A stretch of DNA of 64,000 nt from Paracoccus aestuariivivens (GCF_009711225.1 NZ_WMIE01000003.1:226217-290216), one strand, 5' to 3'. Shown: positions 35,493 to 44,502, numbered from the stretch's first letter. Notes: a model not told the origin generated them from the sequence alone. Numbers and translations: made by a program.

Positions 35493-36684
35493 ACAGCTCG
35501 CGCAGTTTTCGCGCCGAATTGCTGATGTCATGTCGTTCATTGACGCGGGCCAGCGCCGAAGCGCCCATGCGTTCTAGCGTGGCCTCATCGCAATTCGACG
35601 CCGAGATCATGGCATCAGCCAAGGCAGTCGCATCGCCTGCCGGAACAAGCCAGCCCTCGAGGTCGGGCCTGACCAGTTCGGGGATTCCCGCGATATAGGT
35701 CGAGATGACGGGCCGGGCGCGGGCCATAGCCTCCATGATGACGACCGGCAGGCCCTCGGCAAAGCTGGGGGTGACGAGGACATGCGCATTGTCCATAGCG
35801 GCACGGACACCGGATTCGTCCTGCCAGCCCAGGAGGTCCACGGCATGGGCGATGCGTTCGGCGGCGATAAGGCTCTCGATTTGCGGGCGCAATTCGCCGT
35901 CACCGACCAGCGAAAGGCGAAGGGTCGGGTCGCGCCGGATCGCTTGGATGAAGGCGCGGATGAGCAGGCCGAAACCTTTTTGTTCGGCGAAACGCCCGAC
36001 GGCGACCATGCGGAACGGACGCGGCAGTTGGGGCAGGGGCGCGGGCTGGCGCGAAAAATCCAGCCCGCAATGCACGACATGGATCTTGTCCAGATCATTC
36101 GGCGCGGCCCAACGCTGCATCTGGGACCGCCCGAAACTGCTGACCGTGACGCAGAAATCAGACAAGGCAAGCTTGCCGGAAAGGTCCAAATGCGCGGGGC
36201 TGTCGAATTCCTCCGGACCGTGAACGGTGAAGCTGAAGGTCGGTCCACCAAGCAGACGGGCATAGGCCGCAACCCGTGTCGAGTTCGTGCCGAAATGGGC
36301 GTGAAGATGGCTGAGGTTCAGTCCACGGGCCCGGGCCGCGATGCGTCCGCCTTCGGCGAGATAGATCAGCTGTCGGGCAAGGCTCGACTCTCCTGCCGCA
36401 GCGCGTTTACGGGCCAAAGCAAGGGCTGATCCGATCTGTCCCTTGTTCGATTTGGCCCGCTGTAGAACGGAGTTCAGAAGGGCGGAGCCGCCTGCTTCAA
36501 GTATGCGCTCGGTCCGGGCGTGCTCGGCGAGATCCTCGGGATCGGTCAGCGCATCGGAATCGCCGCGCATCGAAAAGCGGTGGACTTCTATCCCCTCTGC
36601 CTCGAGCGCAGCAATCTCGCGCCGGATAAAGCTGTGCGATGGCCTTGGATAGGTGTTAACGACATAACCAATTCGTAGAGTCAT
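35473..36684 (-). CDS. Glycosyltransferase family 4 protein (WcaL/AmsK-like)
   Basis: This 403-residue GT-B enzyme starts MTLRIGYVVNTYPRPSHSFIRREIAALEAEGIEV, a form typical of colanic-acid/amylovoran-type glycosyltransferases. The donor-binding half contains FRMVAVGRFAEQKGFGLLIRAF, LRLSLVGDGELRPQIESLI, and the HVLVTPSFAEGLPVVIMEAMARARPVI stretch with the EX7E glutamates. It is cytoplasmic and would extend a lipid-linked repeat unit. It converges with, and overlaps by 20 bases, the phosphopantetheinyl transferase gene. Its upstream side (36685-36857) is unusually AT-rich. Confidence 0.9.
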   Translation of the reverse strand: MTLRIGYVVNTYPRPSHSFIRREIAALEAEGIEVHRFSMRGDSDALTDPEDLAEHARTERILEAGGSALLNSVLQRAKSNKGQIGSALALARKRAAAGESSLARQLIYLAEGGRIAARARGLNLSHLHAHFGTNSTRVAAYARLLGGPTFSFTVHGPEEFDSPAHLDLSGKLALSDFCVTVSSFGRSQMQRWAAPNDLDKIHVVHCGLDFSRQPAPLPQLPRPFRMVAVGRFAEQKGFGLLIRAFIQAIRRDPTLRLSLVGDGELRPQIESLIAAERIAHAVDLLGWQDESGVRAAMDNAHVLVTPSFAEGLPVVIMEAMARARPVISTYIAGIPELVRPDLEGWLVPAGDATALADAMISASNCDEATLERMGASALARVNERHDISNSARKLRELFTRAIG

Positions 36685-36857
36685 CTTGATCGGAAACCAC
36701 CTGCACGAGATTTGCGGTACAATGTTACCAAGATAGGCTGGATTGCGCTCAACTTACTACACAAATAAGCGAATTTGTCCCTTTTGGATGGAACTAGTAA
36801 GAAAGCATGAGCGATTCTCTCTCAGTTGGAGAGTAAAGTTTTAACAGGTAAGATCAG
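36685..36857. promoter_or_regulatory. AT-rich divergent control region
   Basis: These 173 bases separate the GT4 gene and a small membrane-protein gene that diverge. The region is clearly poorer in GC than its surroundings. It contains a short hairpin (CTCTCT / GGAGAG around 36817-36833), followed closely by a T-rich stretch. No gene fits. It probably carries promoters for both directions; no specific operator is claimed. Confidence 0.35.
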
Positions 36858-37061
36858 GTGGAGGCGACACTGGCTGGTATCGTCATATTAGGGGTCGCAA
36901 TAGCGGCAGTCAGCACAATGATAGGAGCCCTTTATCTGGGCCTTTCGTTCTGGGCTGCGCTATTGCTTTACTCCCTTGTCGGGACGATGAGCACATTGTT
37001 CATCGCTTGGCGTAAATTTCGCTGCGTAGAGCATCATGAAAATATGATGAAGCACGAATGA
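36858..37061 (+). CDS. Small predicted membrane protein, unknown function
   Basis: A 67-residue reading frame opens with GTG 36858. The product has two closely spaced hydrophobic segments (about 5-29 and 32-50) and a charged, His-rich cytoplasmic-like tail ending EHHENMMKHE. No family is recognised. Codon use is AT-richer than the neighbours. It stands alone between two convergently oriented polysaccharide genes. The length, membrane topology and clean reading frame support a real gene, but the start and even expression are uncertain; a small regulator or partner of the polysaccharide machinery is possible. Confidence 0.45.
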   Translation: MEATLAGIVILGVAIAAVSTMIGALYLGLSFWAALLLYSLVGTMSTLFIAWRKFRCVEHHENMMKHE

Positions 37062-37085
37062 AATCAGATCGAATTCCGAAGGATT

Positions 37086-37790
37086 TCAGTACCCCGTGCA
37101 GCGGAATACAACGGTAACGGTCTTGGCGATGATCGACATGTCATTCGCCCAGCTCATTTCGGATGCATATTTGGCATCGAACGTCGCCCGCGCCGCGAAG
37201 GTGCTGTCGTTGCGGTCCGATATCTGCCAAAGGCCGGTCACACCCGGACGCAGGTGATAGTAATCGGCGCCAGGATATAGCTGGGCCTGTTCAAGCATCA
37301 TGGGCCGTGGCCCGACGATGCTCATATCCCCGACGAATACGTTCCAAAGCTGGGGAAGTTCATCAAGCGAGCTTTTGCGCAGGAAGCGACCGATCGGCGT
37401 GATCCGCGGATCGTTCTTGAGCTTTTGAGTAGCGTCCCACTCGGCGCGGGCAGCTTCGTTCGTGGCGATATATTCGGCCAGACGAAGATCGGCGTTTTCG
37501 ACCATGGTGCGCAATTTCCACAACCGGAAACTCCGACCGGAACGCCCTACTCGCAACTGTGAGTAGAAGGGACGATCGCCCTTTGCCACAATCATCAGGA
37601 TCAGGACCAGCAAGACCGGAATGACAATCGGTGCGGCCAGCAGCACCGAGCAAACATCCAGTGGTCGCTTGAGGTATCTCACGTAAGGTGAAGTAAAACC
37701 ACCTGCGCCGGGCGAAATTGGGGTCCGTTCCTGAAGAATAGAACCGATACGATTCAAACCCGATGAATCAAACTTGCTAGAGTTCGGCAT
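37086..37790 (-). CDS. Initiating undecaprenyl-phosphate sugar transferase (ExoY/PF02397 family)
   Basis: This enzyme transfers sugar-1-phosphate to undecaprenyl phosphate, the first committed step of repeat-unit assembly. It has one N-terminal membrane hairpin ([25 protein letters not shown]). The cytoplasmic catalytic domain shows [51 protein letters not shown] and [14 protein letters not shown]. The short size (234 residues from ATG 37790, or 244 from GTG 37820) and single hairpin resemble ExoY, which adds galactose in succinoglycan synthesis; the sugar here is unknown. ATG 37790 was preferred because a -10-like TATACT at 37845-37840 would leave almost no leader before the GTG. Confidence 0.9.
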   Translation of the reverse strand: MPNSSKFDSSGLNRIGSILQERTPISPGAGGFTSPYVRYLKRPLDVCSVLLAAPIVIPVLLVLILMIVAKGDRPFYSQLRVGRSGRSFRLWKLRTMVENADLRLAEYIATNEAARAEWDATQKLKNDPRITPIGRFLRKSSLDELPQLWNVFVGDMSIVGPRPMMLEQAQLYPGADYYHLRPGVTGLWQISDRNDSTFAARATFDAKYASEMSWANDMSIIAKTVTVVFRCTGY

Positions 37791-38105
37791 TTCAAACCCA
37801 TGGTAATCGATACAGGACACACAAACACTACTTCAGCGCAGTATAGCCGTGCCTTTGAATAAAACTAGAACGATTCACAGTATTGCCAAAAAGGACAGGT
37901 ACATTTTACATCAATGGCTTGCAGTCACGGAATGGCTTGACGATCGGTCCGGTACGGGTAGCATTTCAGTCTGGGCGTGGCTGTCTGACAGCTCTCGCGC
38001 TGGTGTCGCGGGCAATTTATAGCACTTGGCGCTCAGGTCATACGCATTCCGGCATGTCGCTGGATAATACGCCGTCTGGTTGTGTTTTGGGAAAGGGCTG
38101 CCGGA
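37791..38105. other. Intergenic stretch without a supported gene
   Basis: This 315-base divergent region is AT-rich near the sugar-transferase side. It holds a -10-like TATACT on the minus strand (37845-37840) and a GCTGT-CTG-ACAGC hairpin at 37980-37992. A 91-codon frame crosses it, but its product shows no family features and runs into the next gene in another frame. I see no RNA gene. Confidence 0.4.
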
Positions 38106-38885
38106 ATGATCCTCCAGTTTCTGGCCAAGGGGCTATCGGTTTTTTTCATCGGTCATAGCCTTATCAATACCAGCGTTCCCGAGATGGTGGATTCCGCATT
38201 GGACGGGACTGTCCATTACGAAATCATCAATGGCGCGCCTTTGGAAATCCTGTGGCGGGACAGCGCGACCGCGCAGGGCGAGGATGGCCGCGCTTGGCTT
38301 TCGGCTAATCCGGTCGATGCGCTGGTCCTGACCGAGCGGATTCCCTTGGCCGAGACGATGGAATGGCATGGCACGCTGGATTACGCGACGCGCTGGACCG
38401 AACTCGCGCTTGGCACCAACCCCAAGGTAAAGCCTTATCTTTACGAGACTTGGGACAATATCGACGACGCTGCGACTGGCTCGACGCAAGCGTGGCGCGA
38501 CAGGATCGTGTCGGACCTGAAGGTCTGGCAGAAGGTTGCTGATGAAGTGAATGCGCGGGTTCCTCAGCTAGAAACTCCGATGCAGATCATTCCGGCAGGC
38601 TTGGGAATGGTGCGGCTTCACGACGCCATCGCCGAGGGCAAGGTTCCTCGCGCGACGTCGATCCGCGACTTCTACGAGGACGACATCCACCCCAATCTGC
38701 CCGGATACTACTATGTCGTGATGATCCATTACGCGACTTTGACCGGCCAGTCCCCGGTCGGTTTGCCGACACGGTTCATGGGAAAATATGGCCCGTTTCC
38801 GCCGGTCGATAAGGATATCGCAGCCGTCTTGCAGCAGCTTGCGCTGGAAACGGTGCAGGATTTCCAGCAAGGCAAGCTCCCGTGA
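38106..38885 (+). CDS. SGNH-hydrolase-like protein of unknown function
   Basis: The 259-residue protein opens MILQFLAKGLSVFFIGHSLINTSVPEMVD; the GHSL serine (residue 18) sits where SGNH hydrolases have their GDSL nucleophile. A DDIHPNLPGYYYV segment near residue 200 supplies the D-x-x-H pair typical of the same fold. No cleavable signal peptide fits, because the serine is too near the N-terminus. Members of this fold remove or add acyl groups on polysaccharides. The position between an initiating sugar transferase and glycosyltransferases suggests repeat-unit deacylation or acylation, which is inference. ATG 38106 was chosen over GTG 38082 because GAAAGGG precedes it at good distance. Confidence 0.6.
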   Translation: MILQFLAKGLSVFFIGHSLINTSVPEMVDSALDGTVHYEIINGAPLEILWRDSATAQGEDGRAWLSANPVDALVLTERIPLAETMEWHGTLDYATRWTELALGTNPKVKPYLYETWDNIDDAATGSTQAWRDRIVSDLKVWQKVADEVNARVPQLETPMQIIPAGLGMVRLHDAIAEGKVPRATSIRDFYEDDIHPNLPGYYYVVMIHYATLTGQSPVGLPTRFMGKYGPFPPVDKDIAAVLQQLALETVQDFQQGKLP

Positions 38886-38886
38886 A

Positions 38887-39714
38887 CTAGCGCCCCCGCG
38901 ACCAGCCGTCGTCCTTGCGGCGGGTCCTGACGGCCAGAGCAACTGCGGAGTAGGTCGCGAAACCGACGGGATCGCTGGCGGCAAGACGTGACAGTTCCGA
39001 ACGGTCGGGCCGGACATGGCCTTGGTTGTCCAGAAGATGCGGAAATTTCTGGGCGATTTCTGTCACGCCACGGTCCTGACGCCGCCTCACCTTAACCAAC
39101 GGCCCGAAGCCTTCGACGATGGGCCACAGATAGGGCGCATCGACCAGAAATCGCTCGGCTTCGGTGAATTGCAGGCGGGCGAATGTATCGTCCGAGATGA
39201 TTTCCGGAAATTCGGCCCAGCGTTTGCGACCTGCCGCATTGACCGCGAATAGGCCCGCGCCCGTGACACCTCGGGCGACAAAGGGCAACTTCTGCCAGAA
39301 GCGCGCGTAATGTCGGGATACCGAGCTTTTTGCCGGAGCGACGACCAGCCTTCCCCCCGCATATCGAGGAATATCGACGTCCAGCACTTCGACCAAACCG
39401 GACAGAAGTTCCGGCGACATACGGATATCGGCGTCCAGATAGATCCTAATGCCATCTCTGGCGCAGGCGTCGCCATTGTTCAGCGCGCCGATCTTGCCGC
39501 CTTGCGCCAATTCCTCGACCCGCAAGGACCAGCCTCGATCAGCGAAAGCGGGAATGCGGGCGCGACCGCGTGCTGCGGTGTCATCGCGGCAGCCATTCGC
39601 GATGACGATGACCTCGACCCTATCCTGATGATCCTGCTGCAACAGGCTATCAAGGCAGGCGTCGATATAGTCGGCCTCGTCATGGGCGGGGATCAGGATC
39701 GTGCAAGCCGTCAT
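38887..39714 (-). CDS. Glycosyltransferase family 2 protein
   Basis: This 275-residue GT-A enzyme begins MTACTILIPAHDEADYIDACLDSLLQQ, with VEVIVIANGCRDDTAARGR, an LNNGDACARDGIRIYLDADIRMSPELL donor/metal site (the LDADIR DXD) and an FVARGVTGAGLFAVNAAGR acceptor region. The C-terminal 60 residues are basic and hydrophilic with no membrane segment. Its start overlaps the stop of the next GT2 gene on the same strand by four bases (39711-39714), so the two are translation-coupled and probably act in successive additions to the same repeat unit. Confidence 0.87.
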   Translation of the reverse strand: MTACTILIPAHDEADYIDACLDSLLQQDHQDRVEVIVIANGCRDDTAARGRARIPAFADRGWSLRVEELAQGGKIGALNNGDACARDGIRIYLDADIRMSPELLSGLVEVLDVDIPRYAGGRLVVAPAKSSVSRHYARFWQKLPFVARGVTGAGLFAVNAAGRKRWAEFPEIISDDTFARLQFTEAERFLVDAPYLWPIVEGFGPLVKVRRRQDRGVTEIAQKFPHLLDNQGHVRPDRSELSRLAASDPVGFATYSAVALAVRTRRKDDGWSRGR

Positions 39715-40733
39715 TTGTATTCGATCAGCCTAGATCGCCGACCGATCAGGCGGCGGATGTGGAATTCGAGGACACCTCTGGCCTCGGGGAATTTGCCCAG
39801 CATGGTGTAAAGCGCGTTCTGCCAAGGCTCCGGTCGGTGGCGATTCTTCAACGCCATCCGCGCGATCTGCAGCGGATAAATCAGCAGCAGCAGCCACGCA
39901 TAAGGCGTCAGAAAAGCACCCAGCAATATCGCGATCGGAAGCCCGATAGCCCAGAACAGCGAGCGTTTGGTTTCGCGTTGCCAGAACTGTTCGGGATCGT
40001 CGCGATAGCGCCACGACACTTCCGCAAAGGCGTGACCCGCGCGGCGAGAGCGGCGCGCCCATTGCGTGTATCGCGTGATGGCCGCGTCATGGACCGTCAT
40101 CGGCGCGTCAAGGCGTCGGATGGTCCAACCCGCACGGCGCAGGCGCAGGCACATTTCGGGTTCTTCTCCGGCGATCAGGTCCGGATCGAAGCCACCGATT
40201 TCCTCAAGGGCGTCGCGTCGCAGCAACATGTCGCCCCCGACAGCGCGGGCCGGACCAATGGGCGTGTTCCATTCCGCATCGCACAGCCGGTTGTAGATCG
40301 AGGCTTCGGGGTGCAGTTCGCGCCGCCGTCCGGCGACGATGGCGAGTTTCGGATCATGTCCCAAAACCGCAAGTGCGGTCGAGATCCAGTCCGGTTCGAC
40401 CTCGCAATCGCCATCCACGAACTGGACGAATTCCGCGTCGCCGGCCTTGGCGAAGCCCGCGTTTCTTGCCCGCGCTGCGGTAAAGGGCAACGACATGTTC
40501 AAATCGACAATTTCCGCACCCAGGGATCGCGCCGCTTCGACGCTGCCGTCGGTCGATCCCGAATCGACATAGATGATGCGTGAGACCTGATCTTTCAGGG
40601 AATTCAGGCAGCGGATCAGCCGCTCACCCTCGTTGCGGCCTATCGCAATAGCAATAACGTGGCCGGAAAGACCCGCTTGGGCAATCTTCTCGTCCCGTTC
40701 ACCATGGATTGTGATTTCTGTTGTCGCGCTCAT
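39711..40733 (-). CDS. Membrane-anchored glycosyltransferase family 2 protein
   Basis: The 340-residue protein has a GT-A domain (residues 25-260) with VIAIAIGRNEGERLIRCLNSL, RIIYVDSGSTDGS, the AARARNAGFAKA loop, QFVDGDCEVEPDW as the DXD motif, and AVGGDMLLRRDALEEIGGFDPDLIAGEEPEMCLRLRRAG as the acceptor/catalytic segment. Two hydrophobic segments follow at about 270-310 (SLFWAIGLPIAILLGAFLTPYAWLLLLIYPL). It is first in a two-gene unit with the GT2 at 38887. The CpsD-like gene diverges from it across 96 bases. Confidence 0.88.
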   Translation of the reverse strand: MSATTEITIHGERDEKIAQAGLSGHVIAIAIGRNEGERLIRCLNSLKDQVSRIIYVDSGSTDGSVEAARSLGAEIVDLNMSLPFTAARARNAGFAKAGDAEFVQFVDGDCEVEPDWISTALAVLGHDPKLAIVAGRRRELHPEASIYNRLCDAEWNTPIGPARAVGGDMLLRRDALEEIGGFDPDLIAGEEPEMCLRLRRAGWTIRRLDAPMTVHDAAITRYTQWARRSRRAGHAFAEVSWRYRDDPEQFWQRETKRSLFWAIGLPIAILLGAFLTPYAWLLLLIYPLQIARMALKNRHRPEPWQNALYTMLGKFPEARGVLEFHIRRLIGRRSRLIEYK

Positions 40734-40829
40734 TGACGGGACGCTAGCATGACGCTGTCGGGCGTGTCATCGGGGCGTTGATGTCCCTGTACCGGCGTTA
40801 TTCAGTCCCGCGGCAGAAGGGCCACAGAT

Positions 40830-41567
40830 TTGCAGGCCGAGACAAGCAAGACATCGGATAAGAGCCCCTCAAGCGCCCTTGCGACCCGCACTGCAGGGCT
40901 AAGGGTCTCAAGCAATTTTATCCGCCGCGAGGCTTCGCGGACCGCTTTAGATACGAAATTCGCCAAGACGGTCAACAGCCGCTTCGCGATCCTGCGAACC
41001 CAGATCTTGCGGGAAATGCGCAAGCATGGCTGGCGTCGGCTGGCGATCACTCCTTTGACTGCAGGCGCTGGGGGAACATCTGTCGCCGTTCAGCTGGCGC
41101 TTGCTTTGTCGCGGCAGAAGCTGACCGAAGTCATTCTTGTCGATCTGGATCTGGCGCAGCCATCCATTGCGACGACCTTGGGGATTCCTGGATGTGATCC
41201 GGTCTCGGAAGTGTTGAATCTGAACAGGCCGATGGCAGATATTACCGCCATTGTCGAAGAGGTGCCGAACCTTTGGGTTGTGGCCCCCGGCAGCGCCGAA
41301 GACGATGCGGCCGAATTGCTACAGGACGATGCATTGGCGACGGCGCTTCATGTCTGGCGTGGTATCAGGCCGAATGCCATCGAGATTTTTGATACCGCCG
41401 CATTGCTTGATGGAGATGCCGCTTTGGCAACGTTGCCGTTGGTGGACGCGATCCTGCTTGTGGCGGATGGACGGCGAAGCACGAATTCGGACATGACTAA
41501 GGCCGAACGGCTGCTCAAGGACCTGCCTCCGATTATGGGCGTGATCCTGAACAAATCCGAAGATTGA
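40830..41567 (+). CDS. CpsD/BY-kinase-like ATPase with degenerate P-loop
   Basis: This 245-residue protein aligns with the cytoplasmic tyrosine autokinases that regulate Wzz-type polysaccharide co-polymerases. The shared pattern is FAILRTQILREMRKHGWRRLAIT, then a P-loop-equivalent, then VILVDLDLAQPSIATTLGIPGCDPVSEVL (Walker A'), and NLWVVAPGSAEDDAAELL. The P-loop reads AGAGGTSVAVQLA (residues 78-90) where active homologues have GEGK-T/S; Gly82 replaces the essential Lys. The C-terminal tyrosine cluster is also missing. It is probably a non-catalytic or ATP-binding-only partner of the following Wzz protein. Translation starts at TTG 40830 after AGAAGGG. Confidence 0.8.
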   Translation: MQAETSKTSDKSPSSALATRTAGLRVSSNFIRREASRTALDTKFAKTVNSRFAILRTQILREMRKHGWRRLAITPLTAGAGGTSVAVQLALALSRQKLTEVILVDLDLAQPSIATTLGIPGCDPVSEVLNLNRPMADITAIVEEVPNLWVVAPGSAEDDAAELLQDDALATALHVWRGIRPNAIEIFDTAALLDGDAALATLPLVDAILLVADGRRSTNSDMTKAERLLKDLPPIMGVILNKSED

Positions 41568-41591
41568 CGAGCAGCGCGGGGATTAGACGTT

Positions 41592-43094
41592 TTGGGCCCA
41601 ATTCAATCCTTACAGGATCTTGTTTCCATGATCAGGCGGCGGTTGCCGCTGATGCTGACGATCATGGTCACGGGCATCCTGATTTCGCTGTATCTGATCA
41701 TCTCGTCGCCAAGGGTCTATGAATCCTCGGCGCTTATCCAGATCGATACTTCGGCGGCGGTCGATCCCAGCAGCGATGCCTCGCTGCCAGCGGTGCGGCG
41801 GGTCCAGCTGATCGAGCAGCGGTTGATGGCCAGCTCGAATATTCTCAAGGTCATTGATGAACTTGAACTGTTCCGCGATGCGCCCGAGTTGAGCGAGCAG
41901 GAAAAAATCACTGCGCTCCGCACCAATACCCGCATCGAGAGCATTACCAACCCCGGCGTCCCGTCAGAATCGCGGATGTCGCTTTCGGCGATCGTGATCA
42001 CCTCTCGGGCGGAGACGCCCGACACAGCAGCGGCGATTGCGAACTATTTTACCAATAGTGTCGTCAATCGCGACCGCGAGAACCGGTTGTCGAGGATCAC
42101 CGAGGGCAAGGAATACCTGACGAACGAAGAAAGGCGTTTGACCGACGCCCTGTCCCGTCAGGACCGTGAAATTGCGGCTTTCAGCAGCCAGAACGAAGAC
42201 GCCTTGCCGACGGCGCAGGAAAGTCTGAGCACCGAACTGACCCAGTTGAACGATGCCGAGAATACGCTTGATCGCGAAATCATGGCGCTGCAACGGGATC
42301 AGTTGACCCTGATTGCCGGCGGCACGACTGCGGCCGAACGGTCCGCCTCGACCCTCGTCCAGCAGATCCGCAATGCAGAGGTCGAGTTGGCGCAGGCCCG
42401 TCGGACCCTCGCACCCGATCACCCCGAGATCAAGCGGCTCGAAAACAATCTCAGGCGCCTGAATGCCGGCGATGAGGCAGTGTCCGAAATCGTGCGCCGT
42501 CAGCTTGAGTTGAACGAGGCACAACTGGCCAATCTGAACAGCCAGAAGGCGACCATGGACCAGCGCCGGACCGCAATCGAACGGGCTCGCGCCAAGTCGC
42601 CGCAAGTCGCCGAACGGCTGGAAGCGATGATCCGCGAGCAAAGCCGCTTGCAGGACCGCTACAACGAGATTTCGCGCCAACTTGCACAGGTCGAAACCCA
42701 GCAGCTTCTGATGGATAATGACCAGACCGAGCGTTTCATCGTGCTTGAAAGGGCGATGCCACCGGAGTTTCCTGCCTTTTCCAACCGGAAGAAGCGGGCG
42801 GCCATGGGGGCGATCGGAAGCATCGGATTTGCCTTGGCGCTGGCCTTCGTACTTGAGCTGAAAAACCCGATCCTGCGTACGTCCGAGCAGTTTGCCCGCT
42901 TGACCGGCACACGCCCCGTCATCTCGGTACCATATAAGAAAAGCCGCAGAGATATTCTGAAATACCGGCTGCGCGTGGTTTATATGGGCGTGCTGATGTT
43001 TGGCGGGGTGTTCATTGCTTTGTGGCTGATCGGAGTCATTCCGGGACTGCCATCTCCCGGCACCGTGCCGACGACGACGCAAGGACTGGGTTGA
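41592..43094 (+). CDS. Wzz/GumC-type polysaccharide co-polymerase (chain-length determinant)
   Basis: The 500-residue inner-membrane protein has two transmembrane segments (about 18-38 and 454-474) flanking a large periplasmic coiled-coil region (about 170-370), the PCP architecture. The N-terminal Wzz signature is LQDLVSMIRRRLPLMLTIMVTGILISLYLIISSPRVYESSALIQID. The C-terminal part contains the PEFPAFSNRKKRAAMGAIGSIGFALALAF segment typical of GumC/ExoP. The kinase domain that ExoP carries is absent here and may be supplied by the preceding CpsD-like protein. A TTG at 41592 gives the start; ATG 41628 is a shorter alternative. Its TGA overlaps the flippase ATG by one base. Confidence 0.87.
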   Translation: MGPIQSLQDLVSMIRRRLPLMLTIMVTGILISLYLIISSPRVYESSALIQIDTSAAVDPSSDASLPAVRRVQLIEQRLMASSNILKVIDELELFRDAPELSEQEKITALRTNTRIESITNPGVPSESRMSLSAIVITSRAETPDTAAAIANYFTNSVVNRDRENRLSRITEGKEYLTNEERRLTDALSRQDREIAAFSSQNEDALPTAQESLSTELTQLNDAENTLDREIMALQRDQLTLIAGGTTAAERSASTLVQQIRNAEVELAQARRTLAPDHPEIKRLENNLRRLNAGDEAVSEIVRRQLELNEAQLANLNSQKATMDQRRTAIERARAKSPQVAERLEAMIREQSRLQDRYNEISRQLAQVETQQLLMDNDQTERFIVLERAMPPEFPAFSNRKKRAAMGAIGSIGFALALAFVLELKNPILRTSEQFARLTGTRPVISVPYKKSRRDILKYRLRVVYMGVLMFGGVFIALWLIGVIPGLPSPGTVPTTTQGLG

Positions 43095-44470
43095 TGAGCG
43101 GAGTTTCAGGCGAAATGGCAACCCCGCAATTGCCAAGGCCACGGACAATGGCATCGCGTGCGCTTGGCAGCGGCGCGTGGTCGATGCTGAGCTTTGCTAT
43201 CGGGCAAAGCATGCGCCTGGCCTCGAACCTTGTGTTGACGCGCATCCTGAGTCCCGAGGATTTCGGTCTGATGGCGCTGGTTTCCAGCTTCATGATCGGG
43301 CTCGCGATGTTCAGTGACATGGGGATTGCGCAGTCGATCCTGCAAAGCAAGCGTGGCGATGATCCGGCATTCTTGGACACCGCCTGGACGATCAAGGTTA
43401 TCCGTGGATTCATTCTGTTCGGTGTGTCGTGCCTGATGGCATGGCCATTGGCGCAGTTCTATGATGTTCCATCGCTGCTGTGGATTTTCCCGGCTGCGGC
43501 TTCGTCTATGCTGGTCGGCGGGTTCGTTTCGACCAAGATTGATACCGCCGCCCGCCATCTGCAGATCGGACGGCTGACGATGGTCGAGCTGGGCAGCCAG
43601 CTGATGGGAATTCTCATCACGGTTATCGCCGCGCTGATCATGCGGGATGTCTGGGCGCTGGTTTGGGGCATCGTGCTGGGGGCCTTCGTGCAGCTGGCAA
43701 TGATCCATTATCTGGTGCCCGGCCATACGGACCGCTTCCGCATGGAGCCCGAGGCCCGGCACGAAATCGTCAAGTTCGGCAAATGGATTTTCTTCAGCAC
43801 CATTTGCGGGTTCCTGTTGTTTCAGGGTGACCGGTTGGTTCTGGGGCGGGTTCTGGATCTGGACCATCTGGGCGTCTACAATATCGGCTTGTTCCTCGCG
43901 AGCGTTCCCAGCCAGTTGGGTGCTGCCATCGCGGGACGTCTGTTCATTCCGATGTACCGCGAGCATCCTCCGGGCGAGAGCTTGGAAAACCGGCATACGC
44001 TGCAACGCACTCGGGCGGGATTCACTCTGCTTCTGCTGGCGGTGGGGATCACGCTGGCCCTGATCGGTCCGTGGCTGGTGAGTCATCTTTACGACCCACG
44101 CTATGCGCGGGCAGGAGGGATGCTGGTGGTCATCGCCTCGATCCAACTGCTGGTGGTTGTTCCGATCAGCTATGAAAGTGCTGCATTGGCCGCAGGCGAT
44201 TCCCGGGCGTTTTTTGTCCTGCAATGCAGCCGCGCCACGATCTATTTTTCGCTCGTTCTGGCCGGGACATGGTTCTTCGGTCTGACGGGGCTTCTGGCCG
44301 GACAGGCATTGGCCCAGTTGTGCTGCTATCCGGTGGTCGTCTGGCTCGCCCGACGGCAGCGGGCATGGGATCCGCGGCATGATATTGTCGCAATCGCAAT
44401 CGCACTTGCCGGAGCCGCCTGCGCATTAATCATGCATGCCGACATCGTTTCGGAAGCCTTGCTGCACTGA
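43094..44470 (+). CDS. Wzx-type oligosaccharide flippase (MOP superfamily)
   Basis: This 458-residue protein has about 12-14 transmembrane helices and the polysaccharide-exporter opening RALGSGAWSMLSFAIGQSMRLASNLVLTRILSPEDFGLMALVSSFMIGLAMFSDMGIAQSILQ, which is close to WzxC/ExoT-like flippases. It would move the undecaprenyl-linked repeat unit to the periplasmic face. ATG 43094 shares its A with the TGA of the Wzz gene (TGATG), a coupled junction; longer upstream frames are not supported. No Wzy-type polymerase accompanies it in the window. Confidence 0.88.
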   Translation: MSGVSGEMATPQLPRPRTMASRALGSGAWSMLSFAIGQSMRLASNLVLTRILSPEDFGLMALVSSFMIGLAMFSDMGIAQSILQSKRGDDPAFLDTAWTIKVIRGFILFGVSCLMAWPLAQFYDVPSLLWIFPAAASSMLVGGFVSTKIDTAARHLQIGRLTMVELGSQLMGILITVIAALIMRDVWALVWGIVLGAFVQLAMIHYLVPGHTDRFRMEPEARHEIVKFGKWIFFSTICGFLLFQGDRLVLGRVLDLDHLGVYNIGLFLASVPSQLGAAIAGRLFIPMYREHPPGESLENRHTLQRTRAGFTLLLLAVGITLALIGPWLVSHLYDPRYARAGGMLVVIASIQLLVVVPISYESAALAAGDSRAFFVLQCSRATIYFSLVLAGTWFFGLTGLLAGQALAQLCCYPVVVWLARRQRAWDPRHDIVAIAIALAGAACALIMHADIVSEALLH

Positions 44471-44502
44471 TTTGGCTGCATCGCAGCAACTTTCTGGTCT
44501 TC

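Noticed and set aside
37883..38158. 91-codon frame upstream of the SGNH-like gene
   Set aside because: There is no ribosome site or family similarity, and it overlaps the better supported gene in another frame.
40974..41100. Possible frameshift or sequence error explaining the missing P-loop lysine
   Set aside because: The frame is uninterrupted and aligns without gaps on both sides of the motif, so a single-codon substitution is the simpler reading.
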